Source of the DNA: Bacteroidales bacterium UBA4231
GTDB lineage: Bacteria; Bacteroidota; Bacteroidia; Bacteroidales; UBA932
NCBI GenBank assembly: GCA_002396335.1
Contig: DGXN01000021.1
Coordinates: 1 to 64,000, forward strand
Reading direction: 5' to 3'
Length of the DNA: 64,000 nt
Below the pieces are notes generated by a model. It was not told the DNA's origin and made no database searches. It saw nothing but the letters and a program-made list of their open reading frames with translations. The stretch's first letter is position 1. Each line of letters begins with the position of its first letter. A program made the position numbers and the translations under genes. Of the stretch, positions 17,035 to 25,019 are shown in pieces.

Positions 17035-18768
17035 TCAGGGCCGATTGAATCCCTTTGCCGTAAGGAACTCCCAGATGCGGTCCAGGTAGGTGTAGCTGCC
17101 TGTGCCGGGGGAGGCCGTGCGCTGGAAACAGTGTCTTCTGAGGGCCAGGGTGTGCAACTCGCTCTGGATGCCCATGGCGCGGTGTTTCTCCCAGATTTTC
17201 ACGGAGTTCATGGCGGCCCAGGGGTCGCTGTCGCCGTGCACCATCAGCAGGGGCGCGGTATCCAGGTCGAAGGAATACTCGGGCGCCAGGGTGGCGCTGT
17301 CGCCGTTCCCGCCTTCCCGGTTGGTGACTTCCAGGCCGTCGGAAAGCGAGTAAGCCGGGTAGATTGCGATGCCCCACTGCACCTTGCAGGGGAGCTTATC
17401 CAGTTCATCTATAGGAAGATACGCCTGATGCCGGGCCGACGTGGTCCCCATCAGCGTCAGGTGCCCGCCGGCCGAGCTGCCCATGATCCCGATCCGGTCC
17501 GGGTCCAGGCCGTAGGCGGACGCCTCGCTGCGCACCAGCCGGATGGCCCGCTGGAGGTCTTCCCAGGCGCTGATGTGCTTCGGAAGCCCTTTGGGGCGCG
17601 GCGTGCGGTAGCGCAGGGTCACCACGGTCATGCCTTTGGCGTTGAGGTACCGGCGGGCTGGCGCCACCTCGAAGCCGTCAGGGTCGTTCCCTTCGTACGA
17701 CCCGCCGGAATAGATGATCTGGATGGCGCGGGTGGTGCGGTTCTTCGGGAAATGCCACTCGATGTAAGGGAGGCCTTGGTCCTCCTGCACGTCGGGCATC
17801 TTGCCGTCGGGCCAGACGGGCTCTTTCTTGCAGTCGGCCCGGTCATGGTCGGACGAGAAGCGGTCCATGATGGGAACTTCGGCCTCCAGAGGGCCCAGGA
17901 AGCCCATCTGGCGCATGAATTCCACAGCGCGGTCAAAGCCCATGACGCCGTGACCGCGGTCGGGGTAGATGTGCACCTCGGCCGGGATGCCCATGCGCCG
18001 GAGCTGGCGGTACACCAGCGTGGAACCGTTGGGGGAATAGGGATCCGCGCCGCCGTGCATGAGGACCATGGGGCAGGTGCGCGCGTCAAAGCGGAAGACC
18101 GGACTCAGCGAGACGCCGGGCCCGTAGCCGTCCCGGATGGCGGGAGTCCCCGTTTCTCCGTCGGTGGTCACGTAGGCAGGCGCATGCAGGAGCGCCCAGT
18201 TGATATGGCAGGAAAGCGAATCCAGCGCATCCACGGGCGTATAGGCGCGGGTGAGGGAACTGGTGCCCAGCAGCAGGGCCAGATGACTCCCGGCCGACAT
18301 GGAAACCGTGCCGATCCGCTCCGGGTCGAAGTGCCGTTTTCCGGCCTCGGCCCTGACCAGCCTCACTGCCCGCTGCCCGTCTTCCCAGGCCGATTGGTAC
18401 ACGGGAAGCCCCTGCGGCCGCGGCGTGCGGTACACCAGGTTCACGCACTGGAAGCCCAGGGCGGTGAGCGCCTCTTCCCACTGGGCCACCGGACGGATGT
18501 CGCAGCAGTTCTGGTAGGCGCCGCCGGAGATGAGGATCATACAGGCGCCGTTGGGATGTTCCGGCGCCGCGTACCACTGGAGATACGGCATCCGGTGTTT
18601 CTGCGGGAGGAATCCGTTGGCGAGGGATACGTCTGTCATGGCGGCGATCTGGTGCGGCTGTGCGTCGGGCATTTTTTTCAGCGAAGGCCAGAGCGGCTGG
18701 ATATCCTGGGCCATTGCCAGGCTGCATTCCCAGAGGAGGATGCCAAGGAGGAAGGCTTTTCTTTTCAT
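17035..18768 (-). CDS. Secreted protein with two tandem alpha/beta-hydrolase (esterase) domains
   Basis: 577 residues, signal peptide about 1-21. Two homologous halves, about 50-300 and 315-575, each with the same strand/helix order: YRTPRPQGLP...SAWEDGQRAVRLVR in the first and YRTPRPKGLP...SAWEDLQRAIRLVR in the second. Second half: GSSAG nucleophile elbow, HGDSDPW acid, His in RRHCF. First half: SMSAG (first Gly replaced by Ser), HGGADPYS, DRGHGV. Such proteins are usually acetyl-, feruloyl- or methyl-esterases attached to polysaccharide degradation. Intragenic duplication is clear. Divergent from cysS; the tiny peptide gene at 16855-17022 follows. Confidence 0.87.
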   Translation of the reverse strand: MKRKAFLLGILLWECSLAMAQDIQPLWPSLKKMPDAQPHQIAAMTDVSLANGFLPQKHRMPYLQWYAAPEHPNGACMILISGGAYQNCCDIRPVAQWEEALTALGFQCVNLVYRTPRPQGLPVYQSAWEDGQRAVRLVRAEAGKRHFDPERIGTVSMSAGSHLALLLGTSSLTRAYTPVDALDSLSCHINWALLHAPAYVTTDGETGTPAIRDGYGPGVSLSPVFRFDARTCPMVLMHGGADPYSPNGSTLVYRQLRRMGIPAEVHIYPDRGHGVMGFDRAVEFMRQMGFLGPLEAEVPIMDRFSSDHDRADCKKEPVWPDGKMPDVQEDQGLPYIEWHFPKNRTTRAIQIIYSGGSYEGNDPDGFEVAPARRYLNAKGMTVVTLRYRTPRPKGLPKHISAWEDLQRAIRLVRSEASAYGLDPDRIGIMGSSAGGHLTLMGTTSARHQAYLPIDELDKLPCKVQWGIAIYPAYSLSDGLEVTNREGGNGDSATLAPEYSFDLDTAPLLMVHGDSDPWAAMNSVKIWEKHRAMGIQSELHTLALRRHCFQRTASPGTGSYTYLDRIWEFLTAKGFNRP

Positions 18769-18785
18769 TCCCGTCTGATTTTCTG

Positions 18786-18793
18786 CAAACTTA
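18786..18793 (-). promoter_or_regulatory. -7 box of the double esterase gene
   Basis: TAAGTTTG on the minus strand, 17 bp before the ATG at 18768. No -33 TTTG at the expected distance. Confidence 0.5.
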
Positions 18794-18806
18794 CATAAAA
18801 AATCAG

Positions 18807-18814
18807 TATTTTTG
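18807..18814 (+). promoter_or_regulatory. -7 box of cysS
   Basis: TATTTTTG, 20 bp before the cysS ATG; back to back with the minus-strand box at 18786-18793. Confidence 0.5.
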
Positions 18815-18834
18815 CAGAATTAGAAGATAATTGT

Positions 18835-20346
18835 ATGAGACCTTTATACCTGACCAACACCCTTACCCGGACCAAAGAACTGTTCAAACCCATCCATGAA
18901 GGCAGAGTGGGCATGTACGTCTGCGGTCCCACCGTCTACGGCGACGCCCACCTGGGTCACGCCCGTCCCGGCGTCACCTACGACGTCCTCTTCCGCCTCC
19001 TGAAATACCTGGGATACAAAGTGCGCTACGTCCGGAACATCACCGATGTCGGCCACCTGGAGCACGATGCGGACGAAGGGGAGGACAAAATTGCCAAGAA
19101 AGCCCGTCTGGAACAGCTGGAGCCCATGGAAGTGGTCCAGTATTACACCGAACGCTACCACGAGGCCATGCGCCTGCTGGGCGTCCAGTCTCCTTCCATC
19201 GAGCCCCGCGCCTCCGGCCATATCATCGAGCAGATCGCGACCATTCAGAAAATCCTTGCCGCCGGTTACGCCTACGAAAGCAACGGCTCCATCTACTTTG
19301 ACGTCCGGAAATACAACCGGGACCACAATTACGGCGTCCTGAGCGGCCGCACCCTGGAAGCTACCCTGGAAGGCACCCGCTCCCTGGACGGCCAGAGCGA
19401 CAAACACGCCCCGTACGACTTCGCCCTCTGGAAAAAGGCCGAACCCCAGCACATCATGCGCTGGCCGTCCCCTTGGGGCGACGGTTTCCCCGGCTGGCAC
19501 CTGGAGTGCTCCGTCATGGGTGAAAAATACCTCGGGGAAGAGTTCGACATCCACGGCGGTGGCATGGACCTGATGTTCCCGCACCATGAATGCGAAATTG
19601 CCCAGAATGTGGCCTCCCGCGGCACGCAGGGCGTCCATTACTGGGTCCACAACAACATGATCACCATCAACGGCCAGAAGATGGGCAAGTCCCTCGGGAA
19701 TTTCATCACCCTCCCGCAGCTGTTCAGCGGAGACCATCCCAAGCTGGAGCAGGCATACACGCCCATGACCGTCCGTTTCTTCATCCTCCAGGCCCACTAC
19801 CGCGGCACCCTGGACTTCTCCAACGAAGCCCTCCAGGCCGCCGAGAAAGGCTACAAGCGCCTCATGCAGGCCTGGCGGGCGCTGGGTGGTGCAGAGGGAA
19901 AGGCTTCCTCTGAAGGAGCATCGGCCCTTAAATTTGCTGAAGCAGAAGAACGCTTCCTTTCTGCTTCGAAGGAAGTCAAGGCCATCTGGGAGGCTGTCAT
20001 GGACGCCCTCTGCGACGACATGAACACGCCTGTCGCCATCGCCAGCCTCTTTGAAGCCGTGCGCCTGGTGAATGCCGGCAAGCTCTCTCCGGCCGACACG
20101 GCCGCCCTCAAAGCCCTCTTCGACGAGGTGGTGGGCGGAGTCCTGGGCCTCAGCGACGAGGACGCCGCCGCCTCCGGCAAGGCCGAAAAGGCCCTCGAAG
20201 GCGTCATGACCCTGGTCCTGGACGCCCGCAAGAAGGCCCGCGAAGAAAAGAACTGGGCCGAGAGCGACCGCATCCGCGACACGCTCGCCTCCTTCGGCAT
20301 TACAGTGAAAGACACCAAGGAAGGCGCCACCTGGAATCTGGAATAG
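18835..20346 (+). CDS. cysS: Cysteinyl-tRNA synthetase
   Basis: 503 residues, class I aminoacyl-tRNA synthetase that charges tRNA-Cys in the cytoplasm. The N-terminus [19 protein letters not shown] holds the zinc Cys and the HIGH-type motif (HLGH). GWHLECSVM and [15 protein letters not shown] are the family zinc-site segments, and KMGKS is the KMSKS loop. The C-terminal [19 protein letters not shown] is the usual helical end. Length is about normal; a somewhat long Ala/Ser/Glu-rich insert lies around residues 345-365. It leads a cluster on the plus strand: xthA starts 2 bp after its stop. Confidence 0.98.
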   Translation: MRPLYLTNTLTRTKELFKPIHEGRVGMYVCGPTVYGDAHLGHARPGVTYDVLFRLLKYLGYKVRYVRNITDVGHLEHDADEGEDKIAKKARLEQLEPMEVVQYYTERYHEAMRLLGVQSPSIEPRASGHIIEQIATIQKILAAGYAYESNGSIYFDVRKYNRDHNYGVLSGRTLEATLEGTRSLDGQSDKHAPYDFALWKKAEPQHIMRWPSPWGDGFPGWHLECSVMGEKYLGEEFDIHGGGMDLMFPHHECEIAQNVASRGTQGVHYWVHNNMITINGQKMGKSLGNFITLPQLFSGDHPKLEQAYTPMTVRFFILQAHYRGTLDFSNEALQAAEKGYKRLMQAWRALGGAEGKASSEGASALKFAEAEERFLSASKEVKAIWEAVMDALCDDMNTPVAIASLFEAVRLVNAGKLSPADTAALKALFDEVVGGVLGLSDEDAAASGKAEKALEGVMTLVLDARKKAREEKNWAESDRIRDTLASFGITVKDTKEGATWNLE

Positions 20347-20348
20347 AC

Positions 20349-21098
20349 ATGCTCAAGTTCATCAGCTGGAATGTAAACGGCCTCCGGGCTGTGGCCGGCA
20401 AGGGTTTCGCAGACGTGTTCGCAACCCTTGACGCCGACTTTTTCTGCCTGCAGGAAACCAAGATGCAGGAAGGTCAGCTGGACCTGGAATTCCCCGGCTA
20501 CCAGAGCTACTGGAACTATGCCGACAAAAAAGGCTATTCCGGCACGGCGGTTTACACCAGGCATACGCCCCTCAGCGTCCGTTACGGCATGGGCGTGGAC
20601 GAGCATGACCACGAAGGCCGCCTCATCACTCTTGAGTACGGGAAGTTTTTCCTCGTGTGCGCCTACGTCCCCAATTCCCAGGACGGCCTCCGCCGCCTGG
20701 AATACCGCATGCGCTGGGAAGACGACCTGAGGGCCTACCTGCTGGCTCTGGGAAAACCCGTCATCTTCTGCGGAGACCTCAACGTCGCCCATGAAGAGAT
20801 AGACCTGAAAAACCCTTCCACCAACCACTTCAACGCCGGCTTCTCCGACCAGGAACGCGAAAAATTCAGCGAACTGCTTGCCGCCGGATTCGTGGATACC
20901 TGGCGCAGCCTGCATCCCACGGAGGTGAAATACTCCTGGTGGAGCTACCGGATGAACGCCCGCGCCCGGAACGCCGGCTGGCGCATCGACTACTTCGTCG
21001 TGTCGGAATCCCTGAAGGACGCCATCCTGTCGGCCGACATCCACAACGACATCTTCGGCTCCGACCACTGCCCCGTAGAACTGACACTCAACCTCTAA
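20349..21098 (+). CDS. xthA: Exodeoxyribonuclease III / AP endonuclease
   Basis: 249 residues of the ExoIII-type EEP fold, acting in base-excision repair at abasic sites. Motifs in order: FISWNVNGLRA, CLQETKM (metal Glu), GYSGTAVYTR, YVPNSQDGLRRLEYR, CGDLNVAHEEIDLKNP, WWSYRMNARARNAGWRIDYF and GSDHCPVEL (catalytic His). These match bacterial ExoIII rather than the secreted EEP protein at 13784. Starts 2 bp after cysS, so co-transcribed. Confidence 0.96.
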   Translation: MLKFISWNVNGLRAVAGKGFADVFATLDADFFCLQETKMQEGQLDLEFPGYQSYWNYADKKGYSGTAVYTRHTPLSVRYGMGVDEHDHEGRLITLEYGKFFLVCAYVPNSQDGLRRLEYRMRWEDDLRAYLLALGKPVIFCGDLNVAHEEIDLKNPSTNHFNAGFSDQEREKFSELLAAGFVDTWRSLHPTEVKYSWWSYRMNARARNAGWRIDYFVVSESLKDAILSADIHNDIFGSDHCPVELTLNL

Positions 21099-21109
21099 CC
21101 TTTTTTATT

Positions 21110-21709
21110 ATGCAAAACAAGCTTAACATCCAAGAGACCTTCACCGAGGCTTTTAACCTGGGCGTGAAGAACATGGTCAACCTGCTGCTGACGGCGCTTC
21201 TGTACTTTGTCACCATCTGGATCCCTTACCTGAATGTGGGGACCACCATCGGCTTTTACAAAGTAATCGTCGCCTTGTCCAAAGGCGAGGAGATTGTCCC
21301 CACCAGCATTTTCAGCCGTGAGAACTACAAGGGGCTCGGCGACTTCTTCCTCCTGTTCGGCCTGGAGTCCGCCGGCCTGGGCGCCGCGCTGGTCTTCTTC
21401 TTCGCTCCCGCCCTGGTGCTGGGCCTGGCCTGGCAGTATGCCTTCTATTTCTTCGTAGACAAGAAAATGTCCCCGCTCAAATCCCTCAGCACCAGCTATG
21501 ACACCACCTGCGGCGAGAAGTGGACGCTCTTTTTCATCTACCTTCTGTTCAGCGTGTGCGTGGGCCTTGTCGCCGGTCTTCTGGGCGCTATTCCTAAGGT
21601 GGGCGCCGTCCTGGCCATCCTTGTCGCCATTGCTGCCATTGCGCTGGGCATGGCCCTGGAAGCCGTGCTTTATAAGCACTTCGCATCGAAACTGGAACCG
21701 GCCGAGTAA
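21110..21709 (+). CDS. Multi-pass membrane protein of unknown function
   Basis: 199 residues. At least four hydrophobic segments are visible: about 20-42 (NMVNLLLTALLYFVTIWIPY), 75-105 (LGAALVFFFAPALVLGLAWQ), 135-160 (LFFIYLLFSVCVGLVAGLLG) and 165-190 (VGAVLAILVAIAAIALGMAL). The amphipathic N-terminus (NIQETFTEAFNLGVKN) is like that of DUF975-type glycerophosphoryl-diester or stress-related membrane proteins, but I cannot assign it. ATG 21110 was chosen because it follows an A/T-rich leader just after xthA. Its stop overlaps the next start (TAATG), indicating coupled translation with the aldolase-like gene. Confidence 0.75.
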   Translation: MQNKLNIQETFTEAFNLGVKNMVNLLLTALLYFVTIWIPYLNVGTTIGFYKVIVALSKGEEIVPTSIFSRENYKGLGDFFLLFGLESAGLGAALVFFFAPALVLGLAWQYAFYFFVDKKMSPLKSLSTSYDTTCGEKWTLFFIYLLFSVCVGLVAGLLGAIPKVGAVLAILVAIAAIALGMALEAVLYKHFASKLEPAE

Positions 21710-22803
21710 TGGTCTCTTTTACCTGTGACTATACCGAAGGGGCGCATCCGGCTATCCTGGAGCGCCTCTTCGCTACCAATCTGGACCAGGAGCAGGGGTA
21801 CGGGGCCGACAGGTTTACGGCATCGGCCCGTGAGCGCATCCGGAAAGCCTGCGCCTGCCCCGGGGCCGACGTGTACCTCCTCACCGGCGGCACGCAGACC
21901 AACTCCACCGTCATTGCCTCCCTTCTCCGGGAGTTTGAAGGCGCCGTGGCTGCAGAGACCGGCCATATCGCCGTGCACGAAGCCGGCGCCGTGGAATACA
22001 CCGGCCACAAAGTCCTCACCCTGCCGGCCCACGAAGGAAAGATGCAGGCCGGCGACCTCGCCGCCTACCTGGAGCGCTTCTATGCCGACGCCTCCTTCGA
22101 CCACATGGTCTTTCCCGGGCTGGTGTACATCTCCTTCCCCACGGAGTACGGAACGCTGTATTCCAAGGCAGAACTTTCCGCCATCCGCGAAGTCTGCCTT
22201 CAGTACCGCCTCCCCCTGTTTGTCGATGGCGCCCGCCTGGGCTACGGCCTCATGAGCCCCGCGTGCGACCTCACCCTGGCCGACCTGGCCACCCTCTGTG
22301 ACGTCTTTACCATCGGCGGCACCAAAGTCGGCGCCCTCTGCGGAGAAGCGGTCGTCTTCCCCTCCGGCGCTCCCGCCCACTTCTTCACCACGGTCAAGCA
22401 GCACGGTGCCCTCCTCGCCAAAGGCCGCCTCCTGGGTCTCCAGTTCGACGTCCTGTTCAGCTCAGGTTCCCCCGAATCCGGTTCCGGCGTTTGCCCTGAG
22501 ACGTCCGGATCTTCTTGCGACCTGCTGTATTTCCAGATTGCGAAGAATGCCATCGACCGCGCCATGGAGCTGAAACAAGTCTTCCTGTCAAAAGGCTATC
22601 GGCTCTTTCTGGATTCACCGACCAATCAGCAGTTCATTCTGCTGCCTCCGGCGGCGGCATCGGCCCTTTCAGGGGAAGTCGCGTACGAAGTCTGGGAAAC
22701 CCTCCCCGACGGCCGCACCGTCACCCGCTTCGCCACCAGCTGGGCCACCACCTCCGCCCAAGTCGCCGCCCTCTCCTCCCTGCTGCCCCCTGCCTCCGAG
22801 TAA
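21709..22803 (+). CDS. Low-specificity L-threonine aldolase family PLP enzyme
   Basis: 364 residues. Fold-type I PLP enzyme of the beta-eliminating-lyase/threonine aldolase family, which splits threonine or allo-threonine to glycine and acetaldehyde. Seen: the N-terminal YTEGAHPAILERL, GGTQTNSTVI, HEAGAVEYTGHK, FVDGARLGYGL (PLP-binding Asp) and GGTKVGAL with the Schiff-base Lys 206. After LLGLQFDVLF there is a Ser/Gly/Pro-rich stretch with two Cys (about residues 253-268) that looks like an insertion relative to the family. ATG overlaps the previous stop. Substrate specificity is inferred only from the family. Confidence 0.85.
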   Translation: MVSFTCDYTEGAHPAILERLFATNLDQEQGYGADRFTASARERIRKACACPGADVYLLTGGTQTNSTVIASLLREFEGAVAAETGHIAVHEAGAVEYTGHKVLTLPAHEGKMQAGDLAAYLERFYADASFDHMVFPGLVYISFPTEYGTLYSKAELSAIREVCLQYRLPLFVDGARLGYGLMSPACDLTLADLATLCDVFTIGGTKVGALCGEAVVFPSGAPAHFFTTVKQHGALLAKGRLLGLQFDVLFSSGSPESGSGVCPETSGSSCDLLYFQIAKNAIDRAMELKQVFLSKGYRLFLDSPTNQQFILLPPAAASALSGEVAYEVWETLPDGRTVTRFATSWATTSAQVAALSSLLPPASE

Positions 22804-22840
22804 TCGCTCCTCCCTCCGAGTAATCGCCCCTCCCTGCCCG

Positions 22841-22866
22841 AGGGGTGCACCTCCAGGTGCACCCCT
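22841..22866. repeat. GGGGTGCACCT palindrome, copy 2
   Basis: AGGGGTGCACCT and AGGTGCACCCCT arms around CC, the same core as at 2123-2152. Copy 3 follows 76 bp later. A short direct duplication CTCCGAGTAATCGC lies just upstream at the end of the aldolase gene. Confidence 0.75.
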
Positions 22867-22916
22867 GTATCAGTATCTAACTGATAATCAGTTACTTGGT
22901 GGGATAGATAAATTCA
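22867..22916. repeat. Spacer related to the 105-bp element, between palindromes 2 and 3
   Basis: The segment TATCTAACTGATAATCAGTTACTTGG resembles the right part of 105-bp copies A (CATCTCGTTGATAGTCAGCTACTTGG) and C. This suggests the two repeat families are modular relatives. Confidence 0.5.
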
Positions 22917-22942
22917 AGGGGTGCACTTCCAGGTGCACCCCT
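22917..22942. repeat. GGGGTGCACCT palindrome, copy 3
   Basis: AGGGGTGCACTT / AGGTGCACCCCT with one C-to-T change in the left arm relative to copy 2. It lies 24 bp before the stop of the minus-strand membrane gene. Confidence 0.75.
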
Positions 22943-22966
22943 CGCGTTTATAGGCTGGCTGAGGGT

Positions 22967-23440
22967 TTATTTGACGAGGGAGATGGCGCCGAAGACGCCG
23001 AGGGAGGCGGCAAGCATGATGGCGCCGGCCAGAAGCACGCCCAGGAGCACGTACAGGACGCTCTTTTTGAAGTCCATGTCCAGGATGCTGGCGGCGAGGG
23101 TGCCGGTCCAGGCGCCGGTGCCGGGCAGCGGGATGCCCACGAACAGCAGCAGGGCCACGTACAGGCCCGCGCCGGCCTTGGACTCCAGCTTGCGGCCGCC
23201 CTTTTCCCCTTTCTCCAGACACCAGGTAAAGAACGGGCCGATCCCTTTCTTGTCCTTCCCCCATTCCAGGATGCGCCGGGCAAACAGGAAGATAAACGGA
23301 ACCGGCACCATGTTCCCCAGCACGGAAACGATGATGGAAGGCACAATGGGCAGGCCGAAGCCTACAGCATACGGAATGGCGCCGCGCAGTTCGATGAGCG
23401 GGACCATGGAAATCAGAAAGACAATCAGGTATTTTTTCAT
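22967..23440 (-). CDS. Small multidrug-export-like membrane protein (COG2426 type)
   Basis: 157 residues. Hydrophobic segments at about 3-25, 30-55, 88-112 and 122-152. The pattern PLIELRGAIPYAVGFGLP near the N-terminus and the loop VGIPLPGTGAWTGTLAAS are those of the Sm_multidrug_ex family (PF06695), whose function is not well proven. ATG 23440 was chosen because MKKYLIVFLISMVPL begins the first membrane helix; the open frame further upstream overlaps the preceding gene. The start overlaps the stop of the DUF6913-like gene by 4 bp. Confidence 0.85.
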   Translation of the reverse strand: MKKYLIVFLISMVPLIELRGAIPYAVGFGLPIVPSIIVSVLGNMVPVPFIFLFARRILEWGKDKKGIGPFFTWCLEKGEKGGRKLESKAGAGLYVALLLFVGIPLPGTGAWTGTLAASILDMDFKKSVLYVLLGVLLAGAIMLAASLGVFGAISLVK

Positions 23441-23961
23441 CGGATTTTTTCCAATAAGGTGGCGATGGCGGGGAAGGCGTCGGCCTGGGAGAGGCGCTGT
23501 CCCTGCGGATCCAGGGCGACAAGGTCGAACACGGGGCCGGGGAGCTGCTGACGGCCCACTTTGAAGCGGGCACGGGAACAACGGGCCATGTATTCCAGCG
23601 GGAAGGAGTTGACAGGGAGCAGGGAGACGAACAGGTCCGGTTCTCCGGAAAGCATGAGGTTGGTCTTTTCCCGGGAAGGCTTGCCGAACCAGGACAGGTC
23701 CTTTCGGAGGACGGTGGTGCTGATGCTGGTGATCAGGCGTTCGTCCTTGGTCAGCTTGCGGAAGTCGATAAAGAAGATGTCGGCCTTGATGCCGTGGTCG
23801 CGGAAGAAGGCATGGATGGCGTTTTTGCAGGCGTCGAAGCTGGGATCCTCCACGTCGATGAAGGCGACGGCCGACCGGACCTTCCCCAGCGGAAGAAGGC
23901 CTGTAGGCTCTTTGGAGGCATCTTTCCGGAGGCTCCGGCGCTGAAAAAACTCCTTAAGCAT
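23437..23961 (-). CDS. Conserved cytoplasmic protein, DUF6913-like
   Basis: 174 residues, no signal peptide or membrane helix. Order of features: basic N-terminus (LKEFFQRRSLRKD), a strand AVAFIDVEDPSFDACKNAIHAFF, FFIDFRKLTK, the motif KDLSWFGKPSREKTNLML, then PDLFVSLLPVNSFPLEYMARCSRARFKVG. The 'DLSWFGKP...DLFVSL...FPLEYMA' pattern fits a Bacteroidetes-restricted family I recall as DUF6913; the function is unknown. Its ATG (23961) overlaps the end of the PfkB kinase gene by 8 bp, so the two are translationally coupled. Confidence 0.75.
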   Translation of the reverse strand: MLKEFFQRRSLRKDASKEPTGLLPLGKVRSAVAFIDVEDPSFDACKNAIHAFFRDHGIKADIFFIDFRKLTKDERLITSISTTVLRKDLSWFGKPSREKTNLMLSGEPDLFVSLLPVNSFPLEYMARCSRARFKVGRQQLPGPVFDLVALDPQGQRLSQADAFPAIATLLEKIR

Positions 23962-24952
23962 GCTGGTTGGCGGCAATGAGGGCGCGGATTTCCTCCTTGG
24001 CGGTGCGCCAGCGGGGAATGTCAATCTTGGTGCCGATCACTTCCACCACCTTGGCGGCAATGATGGAGCCGACCTCGCCGCAGACCTGGATGGGCAGGCC
24101 GAGGGAATGGGCATACAGGAAGCCGGCGGCATAGGTGTCTCCGGCGCCGGTGGCGTCGATTGGGTCGGCGGGCCAGGGCTCGATGAAGTGGTACTCGTCG
24201 CCGGACTTGACCATGGAGCCGGCCTTGCCCACTTTTACGACGGCGATCTTGCAGTGGAGGGCCAGTTCGTCGATGGCCTCGCGGGGTTCCAGTTTGGTGA
24301 AGGCTTTGGCCTCGGACTCATTGGCGAAGACGATGTCCACGTAGTTTTCCACCAGGTTGTGGAAGAAGGCATCGTTGGATTCCACCACGTTGTAGGAAGC
24401 CATGTCGATGGAAATGATGCAGCCGGCGGCTTTGGCCAGGCGGGCGGCCTTGGAGATCAGTTCCTGGTTCTGCACCAGATAGCCTTCGATGTGGAAGTAG
24501 TCGTAGCCTTCGAACTGTTCGGGGCACAGGTCGTCGGGGCCCAGTTCCAGGGTGGCGCCCATGTAGTCGGCGAAGGTGCGCTCGGCGTTGGCGCCGGTGA
24601 TGAAGACCATGCATCGGCCCGAAGATTTGGGGCTGTAGAGCATCTGGGCCTTGACACCGTACTGCTCCATGGTGCTCTTGAAAAGGTTGCCGAGGTCGTC
24701 GTTGCCGATTTTGCCGATGAAGCCGGAAGGCATGCCGAAGATGGCGGTGCAGGTGATGGTGTTGGCCGCAGAGCCGCCGGGGACGTATTTGACCCCGTAC
24801 TCTTTAAGGGCTTCCCAGATGCGGTCGCCGGTTTCCATGTCCACGTGCTGCATGCTGCCCAGCGGGAGGTGGTAGTTTTTCAGGAGGCTGTCGTCCGGAA
24901 GAACGGCCAGGATGTCGGTCAGGGCATTGCCGATGCCAAGGATAGATTTCAT
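23954..24952 (-). CDS. PfkB-family sugar/nucleoside kinase (adenosine-kinase-like)
   Basis: 332 residues. Ribokinase-fold kinase: MKSILGIGNALTDILA, GGSAANTI, GFIGKIGNDDLG, and the catalytic and anion-hole motif DATGAGDTYAAGF near residue 265. The close match to adenosine-kinase-type PfkB members (GSMQHVDMETG, EGYLVQN, NESEAKAFT) makes a nucleoside or ribose-like substrate likely, though not proven. ATG 24952 preceded by AGAGACTTCCT was chosen; another ATG lies 24 bp upstream in frame. First gene of a three-gene minus-strand operon. Confidence 0.88.
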   Translation of the reverse strand: MKSILGIGNALTDILAVLPDDSLLKNYHLPLGSMQHVDMETGDRIWEALKEYGVKYVPGGSAANTITCTAIFGMPSGFIGKIGNDDLGNLFKSTMEQYGVKAQMLYSPKSSGRCMVFITGANAERTFADYMGATLELGPDDLCPEQFEGYDYFHIEGYLVQNQELISKAARLAKAAGCIISIDMASYNVVESNDAFFHNLVENYVDIVFANESEAKAFTKLEPREAIDELALHCKIAVVKVGKAGSMVKSGDEYHFIEPWPADPIDATGAGDTYAAGFLYAHSLGLPIQVCGEVGSIIAAKVVEVIGTKIDIPRWRTAKEEIRALIAANQHA

Positions 24953-24973
24953 AGGAAGTCTCTTTTTAACTGA

Positions 24974-24981
24974 CAAATTTA
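24974..24981 (-). promoter_or_regulatory. -7 box of the PfkB kinase operon
   Basis: TAAATTTG on the minus strand, 21 bp before ATG 24952. Confidence 0.5.
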
Positions 24982-25004
24982 ACCAATATTTACGGAAATT
25001 CCAT

Positions 25005-25012
25005 TACCTTTG
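25005..25012 (+). promoter_or_regulatory. -7 box of the LPG-synthase-like gene, nearly leaderless
   Basis: TACCTTTG ends 7 bp before the ATG at 25020, leaving almost no 5' untranslated region. Confidence 0.5.
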
Positions 25013-25019
25013 CAGGAGT

